A DNA stretch of 64,000 bases from Desulfofustis limnaeus (GCF_023169885.1 NZ_AP025516.1:2769501-2833500); one strand, 5' to 3'. Shown: positions 19,959-29,314, numbered from the stretch's first letter. Numbers and translations: made by a program. Notes: a model not told the origin generated them from the letters alone.

Positions 19959-22166
19959 TTATTTGCGTTTGCTGCGCGCTTTCTTGATGTTTTCCTGGTC
20001 TTCCAGCGGCAGGTATTTGGTAAGGGGACAATTGTCGCAACCGCCTTCCGGCAGATCGGTCCCACGATGAATTTTCTCTACGATATCGGCTGTCGCGGCG
20101 CGACTATCGGCATAGATGTGTTCCTTGCCGATCTCATCGTAAAGGCCGGTCCGCTCCATGACATCGATCACCTGCCCCTTCAGACCGCAGATGGCAAAAC
20201 CGAGGCCGGCGCTGCGCACCCGCTTGACCAGCATGGCCAGAGCCTCCTCTCCCGAGGCATCCATGTCGTTGATGCCGCGGGCGTCGAGCAGGATATAGCG
20301 CAGATCAGGACACTCGTTACGGAATTTCAATACCTGCTCGTCCAGATAGCTGGCATTGGCGAAGAACAGGGCCCCGTCGAAGCGTACCACCGAGATATGG
20401 CGACAGCCCTTGAGCCGATAATAATCTGCAGACTTCAACACCTTATCCTCGCTCATGGAGAGGCTGGCCACCACCGGACGCATGGACTTGTAGAGGAAGA
20501 TGATCATCGACAAGACCACCCCGACCATGATGCCCTTGTCCAGGTGCGGCGCGAAGTAGAGCGTGACGACAAAGGAGAGGATGGAGATGGCGCCGTCATA
20601 CCACTGGGCTTTCCAGGCATGAATGAAACCTTTGACGTTGAGCAGTCCGATAACCGCCATCATGATGACCGCCGCCAGAACCGCCTGCGGTAGGTGGTAA
20701 AGAAGCGGCGTCAAGAACAGCAGGGTGACGACCACCATCAACGATGTCACCACTGATGACACACCCGACACCGCACCGGCCTGCAGGTTGACGGCGGAAC
20801 GGGAGAACGAACCGGAAACCGCATAACTGGAGCCGATGGAACCGAGCATATTGGCCAACCCCTGCCCGATCAGCTCCTGGTTCGGGTCGAGCTTCTGACC
20901 GGTCTGGGCGGCCATGGCCTTGGCAATGGCGATGGCCTCCATGAAACCAAGCAGGGAGATGATGACCGCCATCGGCAGCAGTTTGAGAAAGATCTTGCCG
21001 TCGACCTCGGGAATCACAAACTTCGGTAATCCTTCCGGGATGGTGCCGACAATCGCCCCACCGCCAACCAGCTTCAGTTTCTCCACGTTCAACGGGTTAT
21101 TGCCCACCGATAGACGCCAGATCTTACCGTACGCCTCAGATCCAACAGGGAGTTCGCCCAGGCGGTAGAAGGCCACGTTACCTTTTTCACCAACGGCGGA
21201 GAACTTCATCGACCGCAGTTCCTGGCGTAACTGCCCAACCTTTTGCTTCGCCTCTTCCAGATGAATCCCGACAATTTCAATCTTGCTGCGCAATTCCACC
21301 TGCTCCACGGAAGGAACTCCGTGTCCATCGTGGCCGGCCTCCTTCTCCTGAGCGAGCAGCTCCTCCAGTTGGAGGCCTAGCTTGGCCCGCTCATCACCGT
21401 ACTGATTGATCGTCGCCACCGTCTGGTTGAACGCAGCGATCTTCTGCTGGGCCTCAGGCACCTGCACGGCCGGCAGCCCCACCAGCTCATCTTTATTGAA
21501 CCCGATCAGATAGGAGATGATGGTAGTTAAAGCGACCGCGATGAGGACGTTGGGAATACGCGGATTAATCTTGCGCAGGGTAACCATGATGGCCACCGCC
21601 GCAATTCCAAACAACAGGGTCGGCCAATGGGTATAATCCATGGCCGCTTGTGCGACCCTGATCATCGTTTCGTAATGATGTTCCGCATTATCGACATTGA
21701 CCCCGAAAAATTTGGAAAATTGGGAGGTTGCGATAATGATGGCGGCCGCATTGGTAAACCCGTTGACCACCGGATGGGATAAGAAATTGACCACCAGTCC
21801 GAGCCGCAGGACCCCAAGCAGAAACTGAAAAATGCCCACGGACAGGGCAAGCGCGATCGAATAGGCGATGAATTCCGCCGAACCAGCCGTCGCCAGAGGT
21901 GCAAGCGAGGCCGCCGACATCAACGACACTACCGCTACCGGGCCGGTGGCCAATTGGCGGCTGGAACCGAACAGGGACGCGATCATCGGCGGCAGAAATG
22001 CCGCATACAGGCCGTAATAGGCTGGCAAGCCGGCCAGCTGAGCATAGGCCATGGACTGCGGGATCAAGACCAGGGCAACGGTGATGCCGGCCAGCAGATC
22101 AATTCTGAACTTACCGACGGAGTAATCCTTGAACCACTCCAGGAAGGGTAATATTTTGTAGACCAT
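19959..22166 (-). CDS. SulP-family anion permease with STAS domain and large insertion
   Basis: A 735-residue inner-membrane SulP transporter (sulfate or bicarbonate class). The signature VALVLIPQSMAYAQLAGLPA followed by YYGLYAAFLPPMIASLFGSS is near the N-terminus, and PNQELIGQGLANMLGSIGSS is the conserved segment of the second half. A cytosolic STAS domain (about residues 575-690) contains YILLDARGINDMDASGEEAL. Unusual is an insertion of about 145 residues (roughly 225-370) predicted to be helical or coiled coil. The ATG at 22166 is preceded by AAAGG, 20 bases after the carbonic anhydrase stop. Pairing with carbonic anhydrase suggests bicarbonate uptake; sulfate cannot be excluded. Confidence 0.88.
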   Translation of the reverse strand: MVYKILPFLEWFKDYSVGKFRIDLLAGITVALVLIPQSMAYAQLAGLPAYYGLYAAFLPPMIASLFGSSRQLATGPVAVVSLMSAASLAPLATAGSAEFIAYSIALALSVGIFQFLLGVLRLGLVVNFLSHPVVNGFTNAAAIIIATSQFSKFFGVNVDNAEHHYETMIRVAQAAMDYTHWPTLLFGIAAVAIMVTLRKINPRIPNVLIAVALTTIISYLIGFNKDELVGLPAVQVPEAQQKIAAFNQTVATINQYGDERAKLGLQLEELLAQEKEAGHDGHGVPSVEQVELRSKIEIVGIHLEEAKQKVGQLRQELRSMKFSAVGEKGNVAFYRLGELPVGSEAYGKIWRLSVGNNPLNVEKLKLVGGGAIVGTIPEGLPKFVIPEVDGKIFLKLLPMAVIISLLGFMEAIAIAKAMAAQTGQKLDPNQELIGQGLANMLGSIGSSYAVSGSFSRSAVNLQAGAVSGVSSVVTSLMVVVTLLFLTPLLYHLPQAVLAAVIMMAVIGLLNVKGFIHAWKAQWYDGAISILSFVVTLYFAPHLDKGIMVGVVLSMIIFLYKSMRPVVASLSMSEDKVLKSADYYRLKGCRHISVVRFDGALFFANASYLDEQVLKFRNECPDLRYILLDARGINDMDASGEEALAMLVKRVRSAGLGFAICGLKGQVIDVMERTGLYDEIGKEHIYADSRAATADIVEKIHRGTDLPEGGCDNCPLTKYLPLEDQENIKKARSKRK

Positions 22167-22185
22167 AGTGAATACCTTTCGAGAC

Positions 22186-22797
22186 TCAGTTCGAGGATGA
22201 ATCATCCAACACCGTCACTGCACCGCTGCGAAGATCATAATACATGGCAATCACTTTCACCGACCCGTCCTTGACGTGATCGGCGATGATCGGCTCCGAT
22301 TCGGCAATGCGGCGGGCAATCAGTTTGGCCACTTCCCGGGAGGTGTTGTTGACCAGATCTCCCGTATTAGCCTGAACTTTCTTGGCGGCCGCCTGGATCG
22401 GCGGCGCCAGCGTGGCCATATGGCCGTTCAGCTTCTTGCCACCGATAACGGCAGATACAGCACCACAGGAGGCATGTCCCATGACCACCACCAAAGGCGT
22501 CTGGAGCATGGATACGGCATACTCGATGCTGCCCAGGGTATGATCACCGATGATGTTCCCGGCGACCCGGACCACAAACAGGTCCCCAATACCCTGATCG
22601 AAGATATCGACCGGCGGGACCCGGGAATCGGCACAGGTCAAAACGGTGGCGATCGGTTTCTGTCCGTCGACCACCAGCAGGCGGCTCTCCTGACAATGGT
22701 TCGGGTGTAACAGCTGCCCCGCCACAAACCTCTTGTTACCCTCCAGGAGGGTCTCCAGCACCTGGTCTGCGGTAGGCCGAGGTGAATCTTGATTCAT
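22186..22797 (-). CDS. can: Beta-class carbonic anhydrase
   Basis: Interconverts CO2 and bicarbonate. The 203-residue protein has the zinc ligands and dyad of the beta class: CADSRVPPVDIFDQGIGDLF (Cys, and the Asp-Arg pair) and GHASCGAVSAV (His and Cys). VVRVAGNIIGDHTLGSIEYA is the conserved link. AGGAG stands 8 bases before the ATG. It is the first gene of a two-gene operon with the SulP permease, 20 bases apart, which fits supply of bicarbonate for carboxylation or C1 metabolism. No signal peptide, so cytosolic. Confidence 0.93.
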   Translation of the reverse strand: MNQDSPRPTADQVLETLLEGNKRFVAGQLLHPNHCQESRLLVVDGQKPIATVLTCADSRVPPVDIFDQGIGDLFVVRVAGNIIGDHTLGSIEYAVSMLQTPLVVVMGHASCGAVSAVIGGKKLNGHMATLAPPIQAAAKKVQANTGDLVNNTSREVAKLIARRIAESEPIIADHVKDGSVKVIAMYYDLRSGAVTVLDDSSSN

Positions 22798-23133
22798 AAT
22801 TGCTTCTCCTGAAAACTGAAATTATCATATAAAGAATCTTGTTGATGCAGATTTCGTCGGGTCAATGAATCGCTATTCATCGTTTTCAACTGGCCTAATC
22901 AACGTTTTTTCAACGAAAAAGTCAAGTGTAAATCAAGCCGACAGCCCCTGTAAAGAAGGCCGACACCGTCATGCACACCTGTTGAGCCACGCTTTCGCTG
23001 GGGATGTTCTGCACCTTGACGCAAACCGAAACAGGTGATCGTATTGCCGGGCGCCAACCACGCCTTGTCTCCCTCCAGAGCTGGACTGACTGGACTGGCC
23101 AGCGTTAATCGATAACCACCGGAAGACCACGTT
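22798..23133. other. Divergent intergenic region upstream of carbonic anhydrase
   Basis: 336 bases without a supported gene. AT-rich sequence next to the carbonic anhydrase start (for example TATATGATAAT on the minus strand, about 28 bases before the ATG) probably contains its promoter, but no -35 at a good distance stands out. Confidence 0.4.
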
Positions 23134-23358
23134 ATGAAACGGATACGCAACTCCCGCAGCCTGTTCTTCCTGCTGGCTGTTTTGCTTCTATTAGCTTTCT
23201 TTCTGCCCGATCTGGTCGGCACCGTTCCCGGCATGATCGGCGGAGGTATCATCATCGTTCTGGCCTGGCTCGTCTACGCAAGCTGGAGCCAGGATCCACC
23301 CCCGGCATCCTCTTCATCCGCGCATTCCAGCGACCCAGCCGAGCATGGTAAACGGTAA
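23134..23358 (+). CDS. Small membrane protein
   Basis: A 74-residue protein with a basic N-terminus (MKRIRNSRS) and two hydrophobic helices (LFFLLAVLLLLAFFLPDLVG, MIGGGIIIVLAWLVYASW) and a Ser/Pro-rich tail. GGAAG stands 8 bases before the ATG. The shape is that of a two-helix inner-membrane protein; I do not recognise a family. It may be independent of the nitroreductase gene downstream. Confidence 0.5.
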   Translation: MKRIRNSRSLFFLLAVLLLLAFFLPDLVGTVPGMIGGGIIIVLAWLVYASWSQDPPPASSSSAHSSDPAEHGKR

Positions 23359-23481
23359 CCCGCGGATCGCCGTGGCTTGCGGCCTTGTCTTTGAGACGCC
23401 AATGCTTAGAGTCACACCCGTATCCATCAACTCGTGCGGCTGCCGCCGCTACGTTTCATGACCCTACGAAAGGAGTCGGCC

Positions 23482-24015
23482 ATGCTTATCGAATTGTTAC
23501 GCTCCCGCAGAAGTATTCGGCAATTTCAAAAGAAAGCCATCGAACCGGAGAAGATCGATATCCTCGTCGAAGCGGCCCTGCGGTCGCCCACTTCCCGCGG
23601 CCTGAACCCCTGGGAGTTCATCTTTGTCAGTCAACCGGACACCCTTGAACAACTGGCGCGCGCCAAGGCCCACGGCTCATCTTTCCTGAAGAACGCGGCC
23701 CTGGCAGTAGTCGTCTGTGCCCATCCCGACACGTCAGATGTGTGGATCGAGGATACCTCCATCGCCTCGATCATCCTCCATCTGACCGCCGCAGATCTCG
23801 GCCTGGGCAGTTGCTGGGTACAAATCCGCAAGCGAGAACACGACGCGGCCACAAGCGCCGAAGCATTCGTCCGCAAACTCCTGGGGATCGATCCCTCTCT
23901 GGCCGTGGAGGCGATCATCGGCATCGGCTATCCCGCCGAAAGCAAACCCGGTCATGATCGCACCAAGCTTCTGGACGAGCGGATATCGAAGGAACAATTT
24001 GGGGTGAAAGGGTAA
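23482..24015 (+). CDS. Nitroreductase-family protein
   Basis: A 177-residue flavin-dependent nitroreductase-like protein. MLIELLRSRRSIRQFQKKAI and VEAALRSPTSRGLNPWEFIF are the conserved FMN-binding N-terminal segments; DLGLGSCWVQIRKREHD and AIIGIGYPAES mark the second half. The start at ATG 23482 is set by AAAGGAG 6 bases upstream; the frame is open further upstream without a ribosome site. Such proteins reduce nitro groups, quinones or other electron acceptors with NAD(P)H. The physiological substrate is not readable. Confidence 0.85.
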   Translation: MLIELLRSRRSIRQFQKKAIEPEKIDILVEAALRSPTSRGLNPWEFIFVSQPDTLEQLARAKAHGSSFLKNAALAVVVCAHPDTSDVWIEDTSIASIILHLTAADLGLGSCWVQIRKREHDAATSAEAFVRKLLGIDPSLAVEAIIGIGYPAESKPGHDRTKLLDERISKEQFGVKG

Positions 24016-24023
24016 AAAAAGGC

Positions 24024-24893
24024 TCAGGGGGTTTTATCGAGCTGCTGCATATCCGATATGATTTCAGATATGTCCTTCTTCTTTTTCTGAAAGATCCGGG
24101 CCAGTTCATCGGCACTGGACGGCAGCTCTCCCTCGGTCTGGTATATTTCCAGCAGTTCGTTGTAGTATTTGTAGAAAAACAGGAACAGATCCTGGCTACA
24201 GGCCTCGGAAAATTGATTGGTCACCACCTTCTTCAGTTTACCGTCCTTGTCCATGACCATCTTGGTGATCTGGAACGGCTCGATGGCCCGCTGATAGAGT
24301 TTGGTGATACGTTCGACGTCGTTTGACCCCTGCAGGTCGAAAAATTCCTCCTGGAAGACCGCAATGGCGGAATAGGCAAAGCGGGTAATCTTGTTCTGGT
24401 CGAAGACCTTCTCCGCCTTGGTCAAGGCGCTCTCGAAAAATCCCCGGGCCGTCGTACTATCCTTAAGAATCTGGTCGCGCAGCTCGCTGATCCGCTTGCG
24501 GATAACCTTTTCGATATCCTGTTCCCGCTCGCGCAGAGAGGTCTCCCGCTTTTCCAGCTCCCGGATCTGGCGCAGTATGTCTTCGTTGAAATCACGAAGG
24601 GCCAGCTTCATGATGGTGATATCGAAGTAGCGCTGTAGCTCCTGCCCGATCCGGGCGATGGTCTTTATCTCTTCTGCCTGCTCCATGCCCAGTTCGGCAA
24701 TGAATTCGCCATCCAGATGATCGGTGACGTCGGAGACCCGGTCCCGATCGTTGATTAGGGCCTGCGCTGCCTGCTTGGCGGCGGCGGTGACGTTGTAGGC
24801 CACCATGCCGACGATCTTTTTGATCCGATCGTTTTCTGCGGCCAGATAGGCACTAACCGTCTCGGCACCGGGAAGTGTTTGGGGAGCATCCAT
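24024..24893 (-). CDS. Hypothetical helical/coiled-coil protein
   Basis: A 289-residue protein, not recognised. It is rich in charged residues and almost certainly helical; residues about 100-150 (EDILRQIRELEKRETSLRER onward) form a strong coiled-coil pattern. No signal peptide, membrane helix or catalytic motif is visible. It is convergent with the nitroreductase gene, 8 bases apart, and divergent from folD. A structural or scaffold role would be a guess. Confidence 0.6.
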   Translation of the reverse strand: MDAPQTLPGAETVSAYLAAENDRIKKIVGMVAYNVTAAAKQAAQALINDRDRVSDVTDHLDGEFIAELGMEQAEEIKTIARIGQELQRYFDITIMKLALRDFNEDILRQIRELEKRETSLREREQDIEKVIRKRISELRDQILKDSTTARGFFESALTKAEKVFDQNKITRFAYSAIAVFQEEFFDLQGSNDVERITKLYQRAIEPFQITKMVMDKDGKLKKVVTNQFSEACSQDLFLFFYKYYNELLEIYQTEGELPSSADELARIFQKKKKDISEIISDMQQLDKTP

Positions 24894-25359
24894 AGCGTTT
24901 CACAGAGATGGAAAAACGAACACTGACGTTTTCCGGGCGTCTTCAGGCTGCCGGTGCACCGGCAACGGCTGAGAGAAAAAGTCATTATGGGCAGATGATG
25001 TTCGATTAGCAGAGCTATGTCAAGACAATACAACCAGATACCCGGCCCATCGTCACCAGTGCCACCTCTCGCCATGGCTCGCCGCTGCTTTCATGTGAGG
25101 GAACCTTGCGTCCGTCCACCTTGATCAATCCAGCCCCGTGGGTCCGCCAGGAATCCTGGTGGGCTTTAACTCAACCGAAGGAACCACCGGGCCTTCTCCG
25201 CGGTACGGATGTGTCCGTTTTTCTATCGGTATTCCTTACTATTGGTTGACATATCGCTGTTGGTGTGAGAATTAATTGGGCATGATCGGATAGTTGACTC
25301 ATGCTCCAGGGACGTTTGCAGTATCTCTCTACTCACTTCTACATGGAGGAAACGGCACC
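24894..25359. other. Divergent intergenic region upstream of folD
   Basis: 466 bases with no supported gene. It contains a 9-bp imperfect hairpin at 25144-25162 (CCGCCAGGA/TCCTGGTGG) of unknown role and a candidate folD promoter at 25246-25274. I saw no tRNA or known riboswitch pattern. Confidence 0.45.
25246..25274 (+). promoter_or_regulatory. Candidate folD promoter
   Basis: TTGACA at 25246-25251 and, 17 bases later, GAATTA (25269-25274), which is a weak -10; ATTAAT two bases further is an alternative with 19-base spacing. It lies about 85 bases before the folD start. Confidence 0.4.
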
Positions 25360-26247
25360 ATGACTGCAGAAATCATCAGCGGAACCGAGATCAGCAAGGC
25401 CATTCTGGCGGAAATCAAACAGGAAGTGGCCGAGATGAAGGCAAAGACCGGCAAGGTGCCAGGCCTGGTCACCATTCTCGTGGGCGAGAATCCCGCCTCG
25501 GTCAGCTATGTCACCCTCAAGGTCAGAACGGCCCTGGATCTGGGCTTCAACGAAATCCAGGACAACCAGCCGGCCGATATCTCCGAAGCGGACCTGCTGG
25601 GATTGATCGACAGATACAACAAGGACCCGTCCATCCACGGAATCCTCGTTCAATTGCCGTTGCCGAAACATGTGGACGAAAAGAAGGTCCTCAATGCCAT
25701 CGACCCGGACAAGGACGTGGATGCCTTCCATCCGGTCAATGTGGGCCGCCTGATGATCGGCGGCGACGAGGTACGTTTTCTGCCCTGCACCCCTGCCGGC
25801 ATCCAGGAGTTGATCATCCGCAGCGGGACCGAGACGAAAGGCGCCGAGGTGGTGGTGGTCGGACGGTCCAATATCGTCGGCAAACCCATCGCCATGATGA
25901 TGGCTCAGAAGGGCGTCGGCGCCAACAGCACGGTGACCATCGTCCACACCGGCACCAAAGACCTGGCGAGCCATTGCCAACGGGCCGATATCCTGATTGT
26001 GGCGGCAGGCGTCCCCAACCTGGTCAAGCCCGAATGGATTAAACCGGGCGCCACCGTTATCGATGTGGGCGTCAACCGGGTCGGGAAAAATGAAAAAACC
26101 GGCAAGGCGATCCTGCGTGGCGATGTTGATTTCGACAAGGCCAAGGAGATTGCCGGCAAGATCACCCCGGTCCCGGGTGGCGTCGGACCAATGACCATCT
26201 GCATGTTGATGCGCAACACCCTTCGCTCCGCTCAAAAAAGCATCTAA
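25360..26247 (+). CDS. folD: FolD, methylene-THF dehydrogenase/cyclohydrolase
   Basis: FolD converts 5,10-methylene-THF to methenyl-THF with NAD(P)+ and then to 10-formyl-THF; run in reverse it serves the methyl branch of the Wood-Ljungdahl pathway. The 295-residue protein has the active-site area VSYVTLKVRTALDLGFNEIQ, with the catalytic Lys, then GILVQLPLPKHVDEKKVLNA and DVDAFHPVNVGRL, the nucleotide-binding VVVVGRSNIVGKPIAMMM and the C-terminal TPVPGGVGPMTICMLMRNT. The ATG at 25360 follows GGAGG; the longer frame from 25294 lacks this support. A hairpin lies just after the stop. Confidence 0.96.
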   Translation: MTAEIISGTEISKAILAEIKQEVAEMKAKTGKVPGLVTILVGENPASVSYVTLKVRTALDLGFNEIQDNQPADISEADLLGLIDRYNKDPSIHGILVQLPLPKHVDEKKVLNAIDPDKDVDAFHPVNVGRLMIGGDEVRFLPCTPAGIQELIIRSGTETKGAEVVVVGRSNIVGKPIAMMMAQKGVGANSTVTIVHTGTKDLASHCQRADILIVAAGVPNLVKPEWIKPGATVIDVGVNRVGKNEKTGKAILRGDVDFDKAKEIAGKITPVPGGVGPMTICMLMRNTLRSAQKSI

Positions 26248-26257
26248 CTCACCCTCC

Positions 26258-26291
26258 TGTCCGGCCGGTGTTCAACGGCACCGGCCGGACA
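26258..26291 (+). terminator. Hairpin after folD
   Basis: A perfect 13-bp stem (TGTCCGGCCGGTG and CACCGGCCGGACA) with an 8-base loop, 10 bases after the folD stop and 19 bases before the next start. There is no T-tract, so it may act as an RNA-stability or partial termination element. Confidence 0.45.
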
Positions 26292-26310
26292 GCCAACAGC
26301 CAGAGGCGGC

Positions 26311-27738
26311 ATGCGCATATTCACCAGCCTTTTTCTGGTCATCGTCCTGGTGGTCGTCTGTTTTCCGATCATTATCCTCTATTGCGCCTTCACACTGGCG
26401 CAAGGAATCGACCTCCCCACCCTGATCAGCCAACCGGAGACCATCTCCACCGCTCAGGTCATCTCCCTCGCCGCCGTTATTCTGCTGCCGCTTTCTTTGA
26501 TAGTGTTCATATCGCCGCTCTTTCAGCTGACCCCTCGTCGCCACCGGCTCGGCTCATTTTTGCGCGTGCTCCTGATGGTGCTGATGGTCACCGTTATCGG
26601 CTACCAGGTGATCGACGGACGGAAGATCTACCAGATGTACACCCAGAAGGATCTTGTGGTCAGGCACGGCGATTCCGGCAAGGCGACGTTTCTCCTTTCT
26701 TCGTTGCTCAACGGATCCTTGGGCCCCACGCCGACCGCCTTGCCGGTGGAGGATACGGATTTTATCGGCCAGTTGCTGAAGTACCGGCAGGAAATCGAAA
26801 GCGGCTGGGAGGCCATCACCCCCTACCGATGGGTCATCGAGCAATTGGCCGACCTCTCGGTCCTGCCGCAACCCCTGGATCTAACCCGATCCGGCACGCC
26901 GCCAGCGGCCGAGACGCTGCCGGCGGTCTGCAGCATCCACCTGGCCCATGCCGCTCTCCAGTTGGAACTGAACAACCATGAGCAAGGCATAGGTGAGCTG
27001 ACGACCCTTTATCAGGTCGCGGCCCGCGGCCTGGCCGGGGCTGTGCACATCGAGGAAAAGCGGACCTGGGCCACTACCCTGCGGCAAGCCATCAGGATGG
27101 GATACGGCCTTGCCATCGACATCAACACCCGTTACGACCAGCTTCGTCTCCTTGCCGCCGGCATGCCCCGTCTCATGACGGAACAGACAAACCTGCACCA
27201 CGTCTGGCTGGCGGAGTATGTCCTTGGCATCGAACGCTTGTCGTTGCCGCCCGCCGCCATCCTTGTCCACCGCTTTCCGCCTGGCGCCAGACGACCACTC
27301 CTGCTGCAGGCTCTCCCGCCGCAGGTATTCGCCTTCGGGTATGGTTTCTTGTTCCAGAAAAACAGGACCGCAGCCGAACTCAAGGCCTTTTGGGAGCCGG
27401 TCATCGAGGCCGCCTCAGGCAACGACACAGCGTTTCAACAGAGATGGCAGGACCGCTCCTTTTTCACCAGCGACCCGCCTCTTCGTAACCTGAGCGGTTG
27501 GTACTTCCATCAACCGACCGACCGAAGCGAGGACGAACAGCAGCTCGCCGACCTGTATCAGCTCAGTGAGCTATATACGGCTTTTCTACAGGGGAAACTG
27601 GAAGTGAACGACGATTTCGCCGCCTACCTCAGCACCCCGGGGCGGATCATCACCTCCGAGGGTGACCGCTTACGGGATGCAGGCCACGACGGCATAACGG
27701 GCACCGACGATGATATCGAACTCGCTCCGCTCTACTGA
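26311..27738 (+). CDS. Hypothetical membrane-anchored protein
   Basis: A 475-residue protein with three hydrophobic segments in the first 120 residues (SLFLVIVLVVVCFPIIILYC, VISLAAVILLPLSLIVFIS, RVLLMVLMVTVIGYQVIDG) and then about 350 soluble, mostly helical residues without a motif I know. The C-terminus ends GHDGITGTDDDIELAPLY, an acidic stretch that could bind calcium or follow a pseudopilin-like pattern. The start is the ATG that follows folD by 63 bases, so it may be read with folD. No function can be assigned. Confidence 0.6.
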   Translation: MRIFTSLFLVIVLVVVCFPIIILYCAFTLAQGIDLPTLISQPETISTAQVISLAAVILLPLSLIVFISPLFQLTPRRHRLGSFLRVLLMVLMVTVIGYQVIDGRKIYQMYTQKDLVVRHGDSGKATFLLSSLLNGSLGPTPTALPVEDTDFIGQLLKYRQEIESGWEAITPYRWVIEQLADLSVLPQPLDLTRSGTPPAAETLPAVCSIHLAHAALQLELNNHEQGIGELTTLYQVAARGLAGAVHIEEKRTWATTLRQAIRMGYGLAIDINTRYDQLRLLAAGMPRLMTEQTNLHHVWLAEYVLGIERLSLPPAAILVHRFPPGARRPLLLQALPPQVFAFGYGFLFQKNRTAAELKAFWEPVIEAASGNDTAFQQRWQDRSFFTSDPPLRNLSGWYFHQPTDRSEDEQQLADLYQLSELYTAFLQGKLEVNDDFAAYLSTPGRIITSEGDRLRDAGHDGITGTDDDIELAPLY

Positions 27739-27800
27739 AGCTGTCGGACGAACGGCATGATGGCCGGCGTAACCGGTAACGGCGGCTGATGTATGACCGA

Positions 27801-28595
27801 TCAATAGTAGGGATCGACGCGGATCTCCAGCGTACCGACCCCGTCAACCGATTCGGCCGCTTCGCTGATACGCTCCCTGATGACTCGCTCCTGTTCCTCG
27901 GGGGCTTTGACGTTGATGTACACGGTACCGTCCACCGCATTGACGCCAGCCTGTGGAAAATCGAACAGGGCGGCCCGCACCTCGGCGGCCAGAGCCAAGT
28001 CTCTCACCTTGGCAAGCGATTGTTCGGTGGGCTGATAACAAGGCAGCTGCGCGGCCCGGCAAATGAGCTGAGCGGCATCATCGACCCCGATCGAGCTGAC
28101 ATTGATCACCAGATCGTACAGGCTCGGATCAACGATATCGATACCATACAGAAAGAGTGCCCATTTCTGGCGCTCCTCGTCGTCGTGCTTCAACTGCAGA
28201 CGCGCCTGATCGACGCTGACGTTCTGCCGTACCGCCTCGCTGGCCACCCGATCATCCAGGTCGGCGATGATCCGTACTTTCAGAAGATGCTGGACATCGT
28301 AGAAGAAGAATTGGCCGGCGATACCGTGATAGACATGCCGGTCGTTTTTCAAATGGCGCAGAATGGCCGAAGAGATAAAGTTGACAAACCGCTCCCGGCC
28401 GAATGAGTACCGTTCCAGAATCCGCGTTGCATGCTGGATATTGCGCATCAATTTTATTTCCGGAATATCGAACTCTTCACTGGAAGCAAGCAGAGAATCG
28501 CGTGATATACACCCGTAGCCGAGGGTTTCAGCCACCTTATGGGCGACCTCCCGGCCCCGATAATAACTCCCCCGCGAAATACAGATGATCGACAT
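27801..28595 (-). CDS. Cytidylate kinase-like protein with C-terminal BON-like domain
   Basis: A 264-residue protein. The first about 190 residues resemble the cytidylate-kinase-like family: SIICISRGSYYRGREVAHKV in place of a classical P-loop, LGYGCISRDSLLASSEEF, and YHGIAGQFFFYDVQHLLKVR. The C-terminus (TVYINVKAPEEQERVIRERI followed by VDGVGTLEIRVDP) looks like a BON domain. The ATG at 28595 is preceded by AAAGGAG. Many anaerobes encode such CMK-like proteins next to stress or transport genes; its activity is unknown. It is convergent with the preceding gene. Confidence 0.72.
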   Translation of the reverse strand: MSIICISRGSYYRGREVAHKVAETLGYGCISRDSLLASSEEFDIPEIKLMRNIQHATRILERYSFGRERFVNFISSAILRHLKNDRHVYHGIAGQFFFYDVQHLLKVRIIADLDDRVASEAVRQNVSVDQARLQLKHDDEERQKWALFLYGIDIVDPSLYDLVINVSSIGVDDAAQLICRAAQLPCYQPTEQSLAKVRDLALAAEVRAALFDFPQAGVNAVDGTVYINVKAPEEQERVIRERISEAAESVDGVGTLEIRVDPYY

Positions 28596-28829
28596 GAAAC
28601 ACTCCTTTCGACAGTCAAAAGCCAGTTCCGCCACGAGCGGCCACGGGCCGCTCCCTTTTCCCTATCACAAAAGAGAAGGACAGGCAACTGCCATCTACCG
28701 ATGCCGATGAATTCCTGGGCTCTTTCAACTTTTTTCTGTTACCTCCGGCAATGATGTCTATTATAATGGCAGCGATAATCAGTTGTAACCAACACCACCG
28801 GTGGCCAGCCCACCCGGGGACACGGCACT

Positions 28830-29036
28830 ATGGGCTTCTGTAGGAATCATCCGGACCGCGAGACATCATACCACTGCTTGAAACACGGGTATTTCCTCTG
28901 TGAGCAGTGTCTGGCCTGCGGCGACCCGAAACTCTATTGTGCCCACCGGCCATCGTGTCTGATCCATTTTTTGACCAGGAAAATGAAAAAGCAGCCCGAG
29001 AACGGCGTCTCGCATGAATCGCCACCCACTACCTAA
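28830..29036 (+). CDS. Small B-box-like zinc-binding protein
   Basis: A 68-residue protein rich in Cys and His: CRNHPDRETSYHCLKHGYFL then CEQCLACGDPKLYC form a B-box-like zinc pattern, followed by a basic tail. It starts at ATG 28830 and lies 14 bases before another zinc-ribbon protein on the same strand, so the two are probably cotranscribed. No enzymatic motif is visible; a role in protein or RNA binding is inference. Confidence 0.6.
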   Translation: MGFCRNHPDRETSYHCLKHGYFLCEQCLACGDPKLYCAHRPSCLIHFLTRKMKKQPENGVSHESPPTT

Positions 29037-29050
29037 CGAAGGAGGTCATC

Positions 29051-29224
29051 ATGTCCAATCAGCATTGTCCCGGCTTCGAAAGCAACAAAACCCTCCAGGA
29101 AATCAAGGTCAAGTGCCCGAAATGCGGCCAGGAAAAAGAGCTCTTCTCCGACGAGCTCAACAAGCAGGTCACCTGCAGCGGTTGTGGCGCCACCTACGAT
29201 CCGGCAGCCAACAAAGTAGCCTAG
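29051..29224 (+). CDS. Small zinc-ribbon protein
   Basis: A 57-residue protein with two CxxC pairs, VKCPKCGQEKELF and VTCSGCGATYDP, a typical zinc ribbon. The start has a strong AAGGAGGT ribosome site 6 bases upstream. It follows the B-box-like gene and is followed by a strong hairpin. Function unknown; such proteins often bind nucleic acid or act as metal carriers. Confidence 0.7.
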   Translation: MSNQHCPGFESNKTLQEIKVKCPKCGQEKELFSDELNKQVTCSGCGATYDPAANKVA

Positions 29225-29244
29225 GCAACGCCCCCCAACAAAGA

Positions 29245-29281
29245 CAACAAGGGGAGCGGCCGGCGGCCGCTCCCCTTGTTG
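29245..29281. terminator. Perfect 18-bp inverted repeat, likely bidirectional terminator
   Basis: CAACAAGGGGAGCGGCCG, one base, and its exact complement. It sits between the zinc-ribbon gene (plus strand) and the His-rich gene (minus strand). The A/T-containing flanks give a weak U-run in each direction, which fits a shared terminator. Confidence 0.7.
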
Positions 29282-29314
29282 TTGGCAGCAATAAACCGAG
29301 ATCGTTGCTAACGA

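Noticed and set aside
22899-23255. 118-residue minus-strand open frame
   Set aside because: It is mainly the complement of the small membrane protein gene at 23134, with no ribosome site or family features.
25100-25200. A riboswitch or tRNA upstream of folD
   Set aside because: A hairpin (25144-25162) is present, but no known folate riboswitch or tRNA pattern could be matched by eye.
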